This document shows positions 12,220-24,300 of a stretch of 64,000 nt of DNA, in pieces. The stretch comes from Trileptium ribeirensis (taxonomy: Eukaryota > Nematoda > Enoplea > Enoplida > Thoracostomopsidae). The position numbers and the translations under genes were made by a program. The notes under the pieces were generated by a model. It made no database searches. It was not told where the DNA came from and saw nothing but the letters and a program-made list of their open reading frames with translations. Within the stretch, counting starts at the first letter, position 1. Every line of letters begins with the position of its first letter. The DNA lies in contig JASANE010027972.1 of the NCBI GenBank assembly GCA_030248225.1, positions 42,133 to 106,132 of the forward strand. Reading direction: 5' to 3'.

Positions 12220-13024
12220 TAGGGATGTGGAGCGGAGCGCTCCGCTCCTCGCTCCGGGGGGTGGGGCGGAGCGGAGCGCTATGACTAAATCGGAGCGCGC
12301 TCCGGTTGAAAACGGAGCGCTCCGCTCGAAAGTGGAGCGCTCCGCTATTTTGGTGCGCTCCGGCTCAAAATTCAACGATTTTGAGATGCCAACAACCTTT
12401 TTGTTGTTTTTAAGTTAAATAGATGTTTTATACGTAAGCTAGCTCCTCTTTATGAAACCGAAAACTGTCCACCTGAGATACTTGCCGGCCGACACACACA
12501 AATGCATTTTTGGTCCCCTACCCACGACCCAGGGGTCAAGGGAGTCGAGACCCCAAAAAGGCACATCTTCAGTTAGCTAGCCGAATTCAATTCGCAACTG
12601 CAGGTGGGCAGCTGTACACAATTCTTCCAAAATTGCGATGTTTTTAGTAACTTATATAGCTCTTAAACAGATGTAAGGATGTTGACTGGCTTGTTTATGC
12701 AATTCATCTTAACGCCTTACTCTTTTTCCAGTTGGGATCAAATTTGTGACTTACGTGTTTACCGTCTGCACCTGGCGAGCTTTATACCATTTTCCTTGCC
12801 GTGTTGAAGTTTATTGATTATTTCCAAACATATGATCAACAGTAGCTGGGATCTTGCCGACAGAGGGGCTTCTGTACATATTTATATGCGGATAAAAATA
12901 ACGTTTTCGGAGCGGAGCGATCCGGAGCGGAGCGACCCGCTCCGGGGGGTGGAGCGAAGCGCTCCGCATTTTGAGTGGAGCAGAGAGCCCATGAAAATCC
13001 GGAGCGCTCCGCTCCACATCACTA
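12220..13024. mobile_element. hAT-like non-autonomous element, 805 bp
   Basis: Termini are inverted: TAGGGATGTGGAGCGGAGCG at the left and the complement of TAGTGATGTGGAGCGGAGCG at the right. They are flanked by a perfect 8-bp duplication GTCGCAAC (12212..12219 and 13025..13032). An 8-bp TSD and TAG(G/T)GATG ends are typical of hAT transposons. Subterminal regions are packed with the perfect palindrome GGAGCGCTCCG and partial copies, possibly transposase binding sites. No transposase frame is present. Confidence 0.92.
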
Positions 13025-13084
13025 GTCGCAACAAAACATAATATTATAAGGTACAGTTTGTGGTCTGAAAACATGTGTACAAAC

Positions 13085-13305
13085 ATGAATACAATATAGA
13101 TTTCTGTGAAATCTAAAAGAAATTTATTTGAATTTTGCACCAATAGATATTCTTTTAAAATTCAAAGCAACATTCCCGGAAATTCTCAAGAATTATTTTT
13201 TAAGAATTACATATCTTTGAAATTTCAACTAATATTTCTTTGAATTTTAAAAGAATATCTGATGGTACAAAATTCAATTAAATTTCTTTTATATTTCACA
13301 GAATG
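13085..13305. repeat. Long imperfect palindrome
   Basis: The left arm (GATTTCTGTGAAATCTAAAA...ATAGATATTCTTTTAAAATTC) is matched by its complement on the right (GAATTTTAAAAGAATATCTG...TTTCTTTTATATTTCACAGA). Arms are about 70 bp, with a partly symmetrical 75-bp centre. Likely a hairpin MITE. Lies 60 bp past the 12220..13024 element. Confidence 0.65.
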
Positions 13306-16300
13306 TATTTTGAGCGTATGCTTGTCTTACATTTAAGGAAAAACACCGATATTTCACACATAGATTTTGATCTTTTAAAATTTTTTGGAGTCGAAACATC
13401 ACCCGTATAACATGATCTGTTTGACACACTTAGTGCCTCCTCTTTCCGGTACTTACTGAACACAAAAAACACAACGTCTTTAGCTGACCTCCTTGCCTGC
13501 TCGGATCTTTAGGCAGGCGCTGTGCTGGCGACCAGGTTCCACCTCTGTGAAACACTAAAACTTCAGAACCATCACCATCACTGTATAGCAACACAAACTA
13601 AAAACTATAATATCTACAAGTTAACAAGTTATATATATACATCCTTTACGTTTAGTTTTTCTGTCTTATAAAGCTGCATGGTTCTAAACATTGCGACTTT
13701 TTGGCAGACATAAAATTAACATAACAGACAAACTGAAAACATATAAATACAACCTATTTACAAAACATGTACAATTGCAATACAACGTGGAACATGATCA
13801 TAAACATACATAAGCTACAATGGCAATATTAGACACACATATTATGAAGGACGAAAACATAATATGCTACAATCATACTACAAGATATATGCAACTTAAA
13901 AAAACTACTAAAATCATTATGTAAAACTGGTTTATTTCTTAAAAATCTTTTGCAAACTGTTCGCGTTTTTATGAATTCTATATTCGGGCTATGAAATAAA
14001 AAAGCTTAAAATGTGCTATAAATACAAAGGCACGACGGTCAGCGAATCCTCAACTACGACTGAAAATTGGTTTCAAAATAGGTAAAGCCCAAAATGCGCT
14101 ATTGACAAACAGAGCAGTAGTGTTACATCGTATTATGATCAAATACAACTATTATAAAATTAACCAATTATCAAAACACCATGAATGTATTAAATGTGAC
14201 GCGCGTGTCGCACATACTATAAAGGTATACAGACGATTTGAACATTCAGAGATAAAAATATTGTACAAAAAGCGGCTGACTGTATAAATCCACTTTACAT
14301 CCAGAACAGAACTGCATATGTTAAAGGGTTAAATATTCTTCACGTATTTTATTGTTAACTACGAAAGCAACTAAATACATACACAAAATCATTGGTGTCG
14401 ATACACGGTTACCCGCTAAGAGTTAGACCCCCAAGCCACATTTACCTCCCCCTGCCGCCGCTGCGCGCCAAAGGCTTACAAAAAATGAAAATAATTAGCA
14501 ACAATTGGTGTAAAATTGGCAAAATGTCGGCGAGGGAAGATAGGTCTACACTATCTGAGAACGATAGCATACCACCCAGCGGACTTTCGATCCCTATGCA
14601 TAAAATTTATAATTTAATCAAGTGCTGGTTTATCATACCTTGATATCTAGCATTATTTTATAACCTATCAGAGACAAGATGTATTGACTGATCGGATAAC
14701 ACGAAAGTACGGATGCTATTGGCAATGCTAGTTTTTGATTTTATCACGAAAATATTGCAACTTCGTTAAGTATAAATAAATGAGAGTATGTTCTTTACTT
14801 GATACGTTATTAATTATTCAAACCCAATTCCGTTTTCTCAAGAACATTATAAAATGTATGTATATATGTCATAAACTGCTATTTACACAAACTAGTGTCA
14901 TGTACATAAGTTCGTCCAATTATTTGACTTTTAGCACGCACAAGCGCTGTCAGTCCACTTAAACGAAAACCACATAATTCAATCAGACTGTGAAATATCA
15001 TTTTGCTAGCGAATATATATATTACACGAATATATATACAGTACGCGGAGAATTGGCTTTAGCTGTTTGATCGAGCGATCAGTGTAGTTGTATTAACACG
15101 TTTCGAGCAGCGAACCAATAGCTTTCATTTCTGGAGGCTACTGTACATACTACGGAAAAATATACAAGGCCTCAGCAAGCGACGAAACCCCAACTCCCGT
15201 CTTAGGAGTGAAACATAACGTACCGCACACTGCGTGAAACATTACGAAATTATACGTAAAAACATGAAATAACTGGTATTCTCAGAAACACAACTGGGTA
15301 TATTTTTGGCAATGTTCTTCAAGCCTTTTAAGCATATATTCTTATACAAAACACTTAAATTTATGTCGCTGTTTTGTGGAATTTGGAGCACTATGGGTAT
15401 TTGCGAAGTGACTACCTTTTGATCGAAGGCTATCTTCAGCAGCTACAAACGTTATTTCCGTGGTACTATTTTAATATTTATAAATAGCACACATTTCTCA
15501 ACATACCATGCAGTGATTGAGTGATAACTGTGGATTGAGCACAATAAATGTCGAAATTATACTTTAGGGTCTTAGTCGTGGGTACTTTAGTTTAATTATG
15601 CGTACCTTACAGCAGGAATAATTGATGAAATTATAATCTCAGTTGCTGGGGCTTAACTTATTACTGATTTTCGTCTAGGAATAACAAATCACAGGTCCGT
15701 ACTGGGCGCATTAACGTTTCTATTTACGACCTTGAGACAGGTTCAGTTTGTCGAAAGTATTAAAAAAGCTTACTTCTCGAATCTTTGATTAAAGTTCGAA
15801 TTTTAAAGTTAAGCAGTTTTCTGCAACCCAATTATTACAGTTTTTACTGCACCTTTCACCGATGTGTATTAATTTATTGATGGATTTTAGTGAAAGGCAC
15901 TAGAAGTATCAGATAACTTTAAGCTAACATGAACAAAAATTTAATATTAGCTCTGGGGTAGACGATACGCGTGTCACCGGAAAGGAACTGAAATTCACTA
16001 AAACTTTGAACTAAATCTGCCACAAATGATAATCCAATGGAAACATATTAAAAACGACAATAGACAAGGTCTTCGGGTATCTTATATCAGAAAACGTTTC
16101 ACCACCTGCAATTTCGTACCATAGTGAACCCGCAACTCCTGATTCGAACTGTTAACCGATTTCAATTTTTAGAACTGTTAACAGATTTCAATTTTTGCTG
16201 ATAATTCAACAGTTTACATTCACGAAGCATTGGAAGCTCGTGCATTCAAATATGTAACCACGTACACGCATAACATAAGTAGTATTGTACTAAAGATAAA

Positions 16301-16765
16301 ATTGGTTAAACCATTCCAAACAAACAATGCTGCAAATAATTATAAAAGTTTGCATAGCGCAAAAAAGTTGATTTGACAGTTTTATAAGGTTTATAAATAC
16401 GTATCTTCTACAACGAGTTGGGTAGAACACACCAAGAAAAAATGCTGAGCATTCGTTCATCCATATTGCTAAGCTATGATATTAAAAGTATTATATCGAG
16501 AATTATTTGCATAGCTATGTGATCTTAATTAAACGATACAAGGTCCTATTACCTACGGTAGTTAGAAATTCTAAAGTAATAGATCTTTTATGTACATTAA
16601 AAAATAATCCTTGCTTACTTCGGGGCAACAACATGGACATTAGAAAATATATTTTGAGCTTTTTTAGAAAACTATAAACTAATAACTATACACACACGCG
16701 ACAGGAACCTTGTTTCTAACATTTCGATGGCTTATCTTTTTTAGTAAAGACGTAAATATCTGCAG
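13306..16765. other. Intergenic, nothing recognised
   Basis: AT-rich sequence between RPL10 and the attractin 3' end. Short open frames show no family resemblance and no splice-supported exon was found. Confidence 0.5.
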
Positions 16766-17911
16766 CAGGGAATAACCGGAACGGAAATTTACCGCAACCG
16801 CCCATTTAAACCTGATTCGGAACATGGTCTTCGAAATTTTTATATAGTAAAACAGATGAATTAAGAAATGAAGGTATAGTGGATTTAATGCATTAAAAAT
16901 AGCTTTTACATTAAACTTAATGTATTGTGATGGCACAATTGCCTTTCTGAAACTTTAAAGAGACTGAGAAAGCTGATAATTGTTATTTATCGATCAATAT
17001 GTCGGTTTTTGGACACAAAGAGCAAAAAATGCCTTCCACTATACACCATTGCGTATACTGCGTAAAATTGAATGTGCTTCCAACGCTTGGAGCGTAGAAT
17101 GCACACTTTCGCTCTGTCTCCAGTCGCCTGCCTTTACTACACATTATACATTTGTTACGTTCTCCTAAACTTGAAATAATTATTAGTTTATATGATTCTA
17201 AGAGAAAATAATAGATAGAAGTAATTTTGTTATCAGTGGTCACAAACACTGTTTAGGCTAGCGTTGGACAATCAGTGCCCGTCAGTTAGATGATAACTTT
17301 CGAATTAGAATGCTATAAATGAGACAAACTATGATGCTGCTCACACGGTTTCAATAAATACAGTTCATTGCCAAGAAAGCAGTTTCTGACTGCGTTGCAG
17401 ATAACGTTAGTTTAGTCTGTTCAATTTAGACTGGTTTACCAAGTTTACAAGAGCACTGGCCGGTGCTTGACACAATTTATGTTAGCCAAGCATACGCTAA
17501 GTACTTCTACGTAAGCCATACTCTGTTACCGAGTTGGACCGGTTTAATTCGAACGTACCCATCAGACTTCTGAATGTGTAAAACAGCTGCTACAAGCATT
17601 GACCTGGCTTTGATTTGTTAACAGATTCCTGCTGCAGGTTATTATGAAAAATTCCTACTGAAATTATATGCCCTACTTACGTTTCACACGGCAAATTGCT
17701 TAGTTAATCTTTTCTTTTGCTTGGTTGCATTGGAGCTTGATCATTGTATAACATATATCATATGTTTGGATCACAGATGAATCAAAAATATAGAAAATTT
17801 CAAATAAAAATTTTTAAACCGGAATTCCGGTTCCGGTATGGTTTTTGCCCTTTGCTGGAACCGCAACCGGAACACGATTTTCAGCGCAACCGGAATTCCA
17901 GTTACTCCCTG
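16766..17911. mobile_element. hAT-like GGTTCC-rich element, copy 2, with insertion
   Basis: Ends CAGGGAATAACCGGAA and TTCCAGTTACTCCCTG, flanked by ATCTGCAG (16758..16765) and ATCTACAG (17912..17919), an 8-bp duplication with one mismatch. It is the reverse-orientation relative of 34271..34803. About 640 bp (roughly 16858..17498) is extra relative to that copy and interrupts the segment TAAAACAGAT/AAGTA.TTCT. The inserted block is not identified. Confidence 0.85.
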
Positions 17912-18062
17912 ATCTACAGAAAATATTTCTAAAACAATAGATTATCATTTATGACTGTAAAATCTTGCTTTCTTTAAGGCAACAATACTGACAATAACAA
18001 TCACAGATTTTAGCATTTAAGATTCTAGAATAACATTATAACAAAAATTAGATTATTCAATA

Positions 18063-18323
18063 TCAGGATATACACGAAGGCCTCAGTCCTCCTAAACGAC
18101 TCTGTTTTTTTCGTTTTGACGGCTCTGAGGGTTCTGGAGAAGGAGGCGACTGCAGTTGACCACGTTGAGCTGGGGTTAGTGTAACCAAGGCAGATGCAAT
18201 AGCAAGACCAGACTGGCCAGAAGGGGCATAGCGACCGCCACCAGTTGGAAGGCGCACCGCTACTGTAACAACCGCAGCACGATAATTTGAGCACGGCTCA
18301 ATACTAAGCGGTGTTGCAAATTG
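18063..18323 (-). CDS. ATRN: Attractin terminal exon and stop
   Basis: Acceptor ATATATGTTTCAG, then 86 codons and TGA (18065..18063). Encodes SIEPCSNYRAAVVTVAVRLP then PSGQSGLAIASALVTL. EPC....AAV.TV.VRLP and GQSGLA.ASAL are diagnostic of the attractin C-terminus. The tail then has a Pro/Ser stretch, a KRKK cluster and ends RPSCIS, against the C-terminal Cys-Ile/Val of vertebrate proteins. No clear poly(A) signal lies just downstream. Confidence 0.95.
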   Translation of the reverse strand, partial: QFATPLSIEPCSNYRAAVVTVAVRLPTGGGRYAPSGQSGLAIASALVTLTPAQRGQLQSPPSPEPSEPSKRKKQSRLGGLRPSCIS

Positions 18324-21300
18324 CTGAAACATATATAAGGCGATAACGAGAATATAATGCAATACTCGCCACATTTGACAACTAAACTGCCTTAAGCATG
18401 AAAATGGAATACTATGAATCATTTAGCGTACAACTTTAAGAAATCTGTGGTGGCTAATCCATATAAGCTATATTTCATCTGGACTAAATGCGCATTAAAC
18501 TAATTGCTTTAGCATACTGCTAGCAGATAAAGTCAGCCAGAAAGGGAATACAATATTTTTTATTTTGTTTTAAAAGAGTATTGCAGAGATCTAACAGAAT
18601 GAACTACATATGTTTTTAAAAGCTTGTGATTAAATAAAATTTTGGTCCTTGACTTTAAATTTTTGCTTTCCATTACTTGTTCAGTCTTGCTTATTAACGG
18701 GAATTTAAATTTCTTACACATTTTACATCGTACTAAAATTTCGCCACAAGCCTAAAACAGCTATTTTGTGAATTGTTTTGTAATAAAATTTACATTGCAT
18801 TGCAGTTAACAAGGTAGGACAAATGATTTGTCGATGCATCCATCATTATTTCAATAGAGTACTGATTCGACTAAATATTAAATATTTATATCAGACTAGA
18901 TATTAGAAATTTTCTGAAAATACAAAATTACACATGGCCATAAACAGTATAACATGAGTATTATAGTCATGAGAGTTTTGACGTCGTAAAGCAAACGATC
19001 CATGTAAATAAGGTCATATTATTAGCACTGTTTAAAACTTATAATGCGGTCGAGACTAATAATTAATATTTTTGCAGCCCGTATCAACGTTCTAAGCTCG
19101 ATGCGTGGCTAAGCTCTTGCAAATATTAAACTACCATAAAACTATTGTACATAAATTTGTGACAAATAAGCTCAAAAATCAACCTGGTTAATATTCCAGA
19201 CTTCACAAAATAATGCACAAGTAAACATTAGGTGCGTACACGTGTCTATGTTTTATCAAGTCAGGTTACAATTTTCGGCCATAAATTGTATTAGTGTCGT
19301 TACTACGTATTATTATGGATAACTTACTGTTGCATTTAGAATTAAGTGCTCAAAACTCGATCGAAGCTTCGTTCGATTTCCATCGTTTGCGTTTAAACGA
19401 AAATCGATTGTTTAAAATAAAATAGATTAATGTAACGAATTTCGATTGCGTCAAAATAAAAAACAATTTATTAAAAAATGTTAGTTCGCGTTTAATATAA
19501 CGAATTTCGATTGTGTTGAAATAAAAAATATTTTAATAAAAAATGTTAGTTTGCGTTTAATTTAACGAATTTCGTTCAAACGAAGATTGATAGATTACGT
19601 TTTCGTTCGATTTCGTCTGCGTTCGATTTTATAAGCACTTAATTCTGATTGTAACTGTTATACAATTTGATAGGAAACTTTAAAAAACAATTACACCACG
19701 ACTGGCCTGTCCACAAACCTCCGAAACAGGGGAACTTCGGGGGCCACACTCTCGGGGAAAATTAAAAGTGGAGGGGATAAATTTTGCTTAAAAATACTAA
19801 ATATTTCCATATTTTCATGCATTTTTACTACCGTGAATGTATTTTCAAGCTAAAAACCATATTTTAGCATTATAAATAGTGGCAATTAATGTTTAAAAAA
19901 CAATTTGCAAACAAAAACCATAAATTTTTAGACATAAAAAAATTTGGAATTAGTTGAACACGGGGGGTTTCGGCCGAGTGGGGGGACGGACATGCGAGAC
20001 AATCTCACGAACATAGAAGAGTTGGAAAGTGGGGCCCCCCACTATGGGCAGGCCAGCACGAACAGAGCAACTACAACCGTTCAGCATGTCATTTTAATGA
20101 ATATGCACAAAGGTGAAAAATTAAAAAACTGAAAGCAAATTATTGTGTTGTACATAACAGCACCAGTGGTCGAGTTCACAAAGCTTATAATATTACAAAA
20201 AATAGTAAGTTATTGTAAATAATAAATTTTTGCCAAATTCAGTTGATGAGTTTGACAAAAGAGCAACCACGGCAGCTAAACTTTACTCATACACAAACAT
20301 AATATTATTACAGGAGCTGGATCAATTCTCAACTGGAATTCACGTAATTCGAACTGAGACCCGAAAGCTTACCTTTTGTAGCGGTTCTTTTTCAGAGAGA
20401 TCTAACTGAACAGACCCAAATGGTCTGCTAGCCATTTGCTCCATTTCGACAAACATGCGCTAAAACAAAAGAAAGGGTTAGTGCAGTTTGTTTCCAAAAA
20501 GACCGCACGCAAGTTAACAATTACATTTAAAAACTACTTCAGAACATTCTACACTGAAAAATGCTAACCCACAATGAGATTTATTATATTTCTAAACAGC
20601 TTTTGCCACACACCAAAACGACCTGTGTATCATTGTGTAGGCTCCCGTCATACACGTATTGATACAGATGGTCTATTAGGCTCAACAAAAATCTTTGTCT
20701 CAACCCATCGACATTTTATTAAAGCTAATGGTAAGTTAGAACCCCTGTATAAATGCAGTTTAAAGCATGGGCTATAATGCAACGCATCATTTTCATTTTA
20801 AAGGAGTGCATAATTATGTCTAGGTGCAGTTTCATTTGAACGAGTTCAGATACCCTCTAGAGATCTGGCTATAACTTCGAGACCTGTTCCATTAATACGT
20901 ACTTTATTAACAACAGAAAATGTTGAAATATTTCAACGAAAACTTCAGTGTCTTTTTTTAAGTTTCAAGTTACCAGATCAAGTTCCAAGCTTTCTTACCA
21001 AATTACTGTCCAATTTCTTACCTTGTATTATTATGTACATACATTTTGCCTTATCATATGAAGACAAACGGTCATAATAATATTAATCAGTGTATGTGAT
21101 ATACCAAAAGCGCGTCTTTCTCTCAATATGCGCCCAAAATGAACGTGCAGCTCCACAAAACACTTCATGAATAAAACTTGGTTTCATTGCTAAAATTATA
21201 ATACCAAAAACTCCGAAAAGGAAAAAGTACCATCCACAGTACTGCTGAAACAATCTTCCCTCGCCACTGCTATTACAAGAGTCATTGTCTTTCTGCAACG

Positions 21301-24300
21301 GTACATCGCGCTTCTATTTGCTATACATATTAGTATTTGATGGTTGGATTATTGGAGATTATATTGGAAACTGGCTATTACGTACATATTGGAAATCGAT
21401 GACTTATTTTAAGAAATAATATAACTCAACAAAAATATGGTTTCTCAGACGAACTGCTTATGGCCCGATGCTGTAGCTGGCACGGTTTGTTGCTACAGTT
21501 TAAGATTTTGGCAACATGTATTTATATCAAAGTATCATTTCTCAGAATATAAGGTAAAACATGGCACGATATTAATCACAGTTAAAAAATATATGATACA
21601 TCTTGGCTGCAAACTATTGGTTCAGGGTGTAACATACACTTTATAAGTTATAAAATTATAATTTTAATAAAATTCTTCCTTCACTATGTAGGTAAACAGC
21701 AATCTACTACTGGCACACGATCACACAATCAATATACGATCAACATTATGACACCAGAAGTCGTGAAACGTGAAGAGTAACGATTTAAAGATATTTAGAG
21801 ATATCACACCGCCGAATCTATGTACAGCTACAATCAGAGTTTAAGTGCACAAAACCCGAACGAAGTTTCGTTCGATATTAATTGTTTTAGGTTAAACGAA
21901 AAAGGATTGTTTGTGATTAATTAACGAAGCTCGAATGCGTCAAAATAAATTTATGCGAATCATCAGATTTCTTTGCGTTTAATGATTGAATGGTTTAAAA
22001 AAGACCGTTCGACTGCCATATCCTTCGATTTCCTTTGCGTTCGATTTCACGTGCACTCGAACTGAAGTAATATTCAGTTACATCCGCAAATGACCAGAAA
22101 TCAGAGTTCACTTTCCTTAACCTATGCGTATAACAGTACTCGCCAAAAATTACTACCGTTTGCCCGAGACTAGGTCACGGCTCGCTTGAAATCTCAAGCC
22201 TAGGCGCGACTATTTATTTCGTTGCAAAATATAATTTTATAAAAATTTTAATATTTTCCGAATCTATTGCTTGAAATAAATGCGTGAAATCACTTCGTAA
22301 CCGCTACGGAATCGGGTAACGTAAACTCTCAATCTGATCGGAAAGGTTAACTGTTACAACCTGCACCGAAAAGTGAAGAGGATGAGAGTGGATCTTCTAC
22401 TGCAAACTTAAACTTTGTTATTGTAAAACTATAAAAACTGTTATTTTTAACCATGCAACGACATGCCCACCACCAAAATAGAACCTCAAATTTATAAATT
22501 ATTACAATGAAAAATAAAACAGAATTTCATATGCTCGACGAAGATTCCTGAAGTACTGTACGGTATAATATCATTAGAAAACAAAAATTATTGTGCCGCT
22601 ATTAGAAAATTATATAAACAGCATGCATATTTCCGCAGAATTCCCTTTAGAATTACATAAAAGCAGTTTCGATAAAAATATTATAAGCGCTAATTTGTTT
22701 TCCACGCATTCACACTGTTTAAATAGTTCTCCGCAATTTACAGAACTAGCATTATATTAGTAAGTTTAAACTGAGTGTAAAAATAATCCGATAATACTAT
22801 CGTTTTTGTTACACTGTTCGGCTCATATTGAAACCCTCAATTAGTACGACAACACACAAAACGAACAGAAAAACAAACCTGTCTCCGACGATAGACATCA
22901 AATCGAAGCTTTAACTTCCATAAAACTATGGCGACTAGTAGCAATGTTAGGAAGCAGCTAGAAACAGTAAGCAGTACAGAAATTTTATGTTTTAAAAGTA
23001 ACTGAAGGTTACGAAATTCCTTTCGTAGTTTGGATTTCTACAGACTAGAAACTGTAAACACAATTCCGCCATATTTCTCTAGAAAAATATTTAATTACCG
23101 TTTTGTTACAAGCACGACATATAATGACAATCACGTGGATTTTCATCAACCAACTCTAGGAACAATATTACCGTAAAAGGCATATTTTTAAACCACGTTT
23201 ATATTGCTTAAAACTACCAAAGCTAGAACAAAACGACAGGGAGGTTAACAACGAAAAAGTATGAAGGTTAACGATTTAAAAATGTTATGTCAACCTGCGC
23301 AGTACAAACAAGAGGTGATAAGTTAGGCCCGAAGCCCGGCCTTGCCCAAGGGTTCCGGCCTGAGGTGAAAATTTCGGACCGACCCGGGCCAAAATATACT
23401 TTCTCAAAAAGCAAGAAACTCGGTCCGAAGCCCGGCACGGAAAGTGTAAGAACATAGAAAGGGCAGATAAATATATTACAAAGATATTCCACGAGTAACT
23501 AAATAATGGCGTACACGCGAATTGTTGCAATAACTCGTATTGGTTTGTACTGAAGTATGCTTTGTTGATCAATTCGTGTTTCATATTTTGTTCGCTGCGA
23601 AGATTCTTTATCATGCCAGCAACAGCTCTGAGCTGGCCTGTGGCTGGCACCCCGAGTTCCAAAGAAAACATCTAATATATTACACTTAGCGTGGCGCATA
23701 AATTTCCTCAACGCTATACAAAACTCTCAATTGAGCAACTGCACATATGAAACGGTTCATCAAATTTAGTCATATCTGTTAGATATTCCTTATACCTCCC
23801 ACTGTGCCTTAATCCATGAAAGGGCTAACACAGTAAATGGTACATCGTCATAACATTTCATTTCGAACAAAAAATCGTCATCCATTTACCCGAATGATGG
23901 ATCTTGAGTTAAAGCAACTAGAGACAGACAAAAACTTTTCACGATTTATACTCCTAGTGCCCTTAGTAGAATCTTTATCTCGCTTGGTTTTAATACTACC
24001 CATATTTAAACCACAATCAGAACGAATTTTGATGTTACAGTTCGTGACATTATAACAAAAGAAAACCCTATAGCTTGACATTTTCACAGAAATGATATGA
24101 ATAGCGTATATAGCCACCCACAGGCATAACATAGACCCCAGTCGCTAGACAATAAGGATCAAGGGCTAGGAATTTGGTCAGTCTTGGTAATGCTACCCCT
24201 GTATATCTTGAAAGTTTGATTGTATTTGATTAATTCCGATTAGGATCTGGAGTTTGCGGGCTTTTACGACTGCAACTGCATAACCCTATCTAAGGCCGAA

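Noticed and set aside
12155..13143. Arg/Ser/Ala/Pro-rich frames on both strands
   Set aside because: Produced by the GGAGCGCTCCG palindromes of the hAT-like element, which read similarly in both directions.
18025..18294. Overlapping minus-strand frame with Cys and Trp (LSCCGCYSSGAPSNWWRS)
   Set aside because: It is an out-of-frame shadow of the attractin terminal exon.
21083..21298. Minus-strand frame with a hydrophobic run (GWYFFLFGVFGIIILAM)
   Set aside because: It looks like a membrane helix, but the attractin helix is clearly encoded at 22879..23001, the flanking exons already join in phase 0, and I recognise no family.
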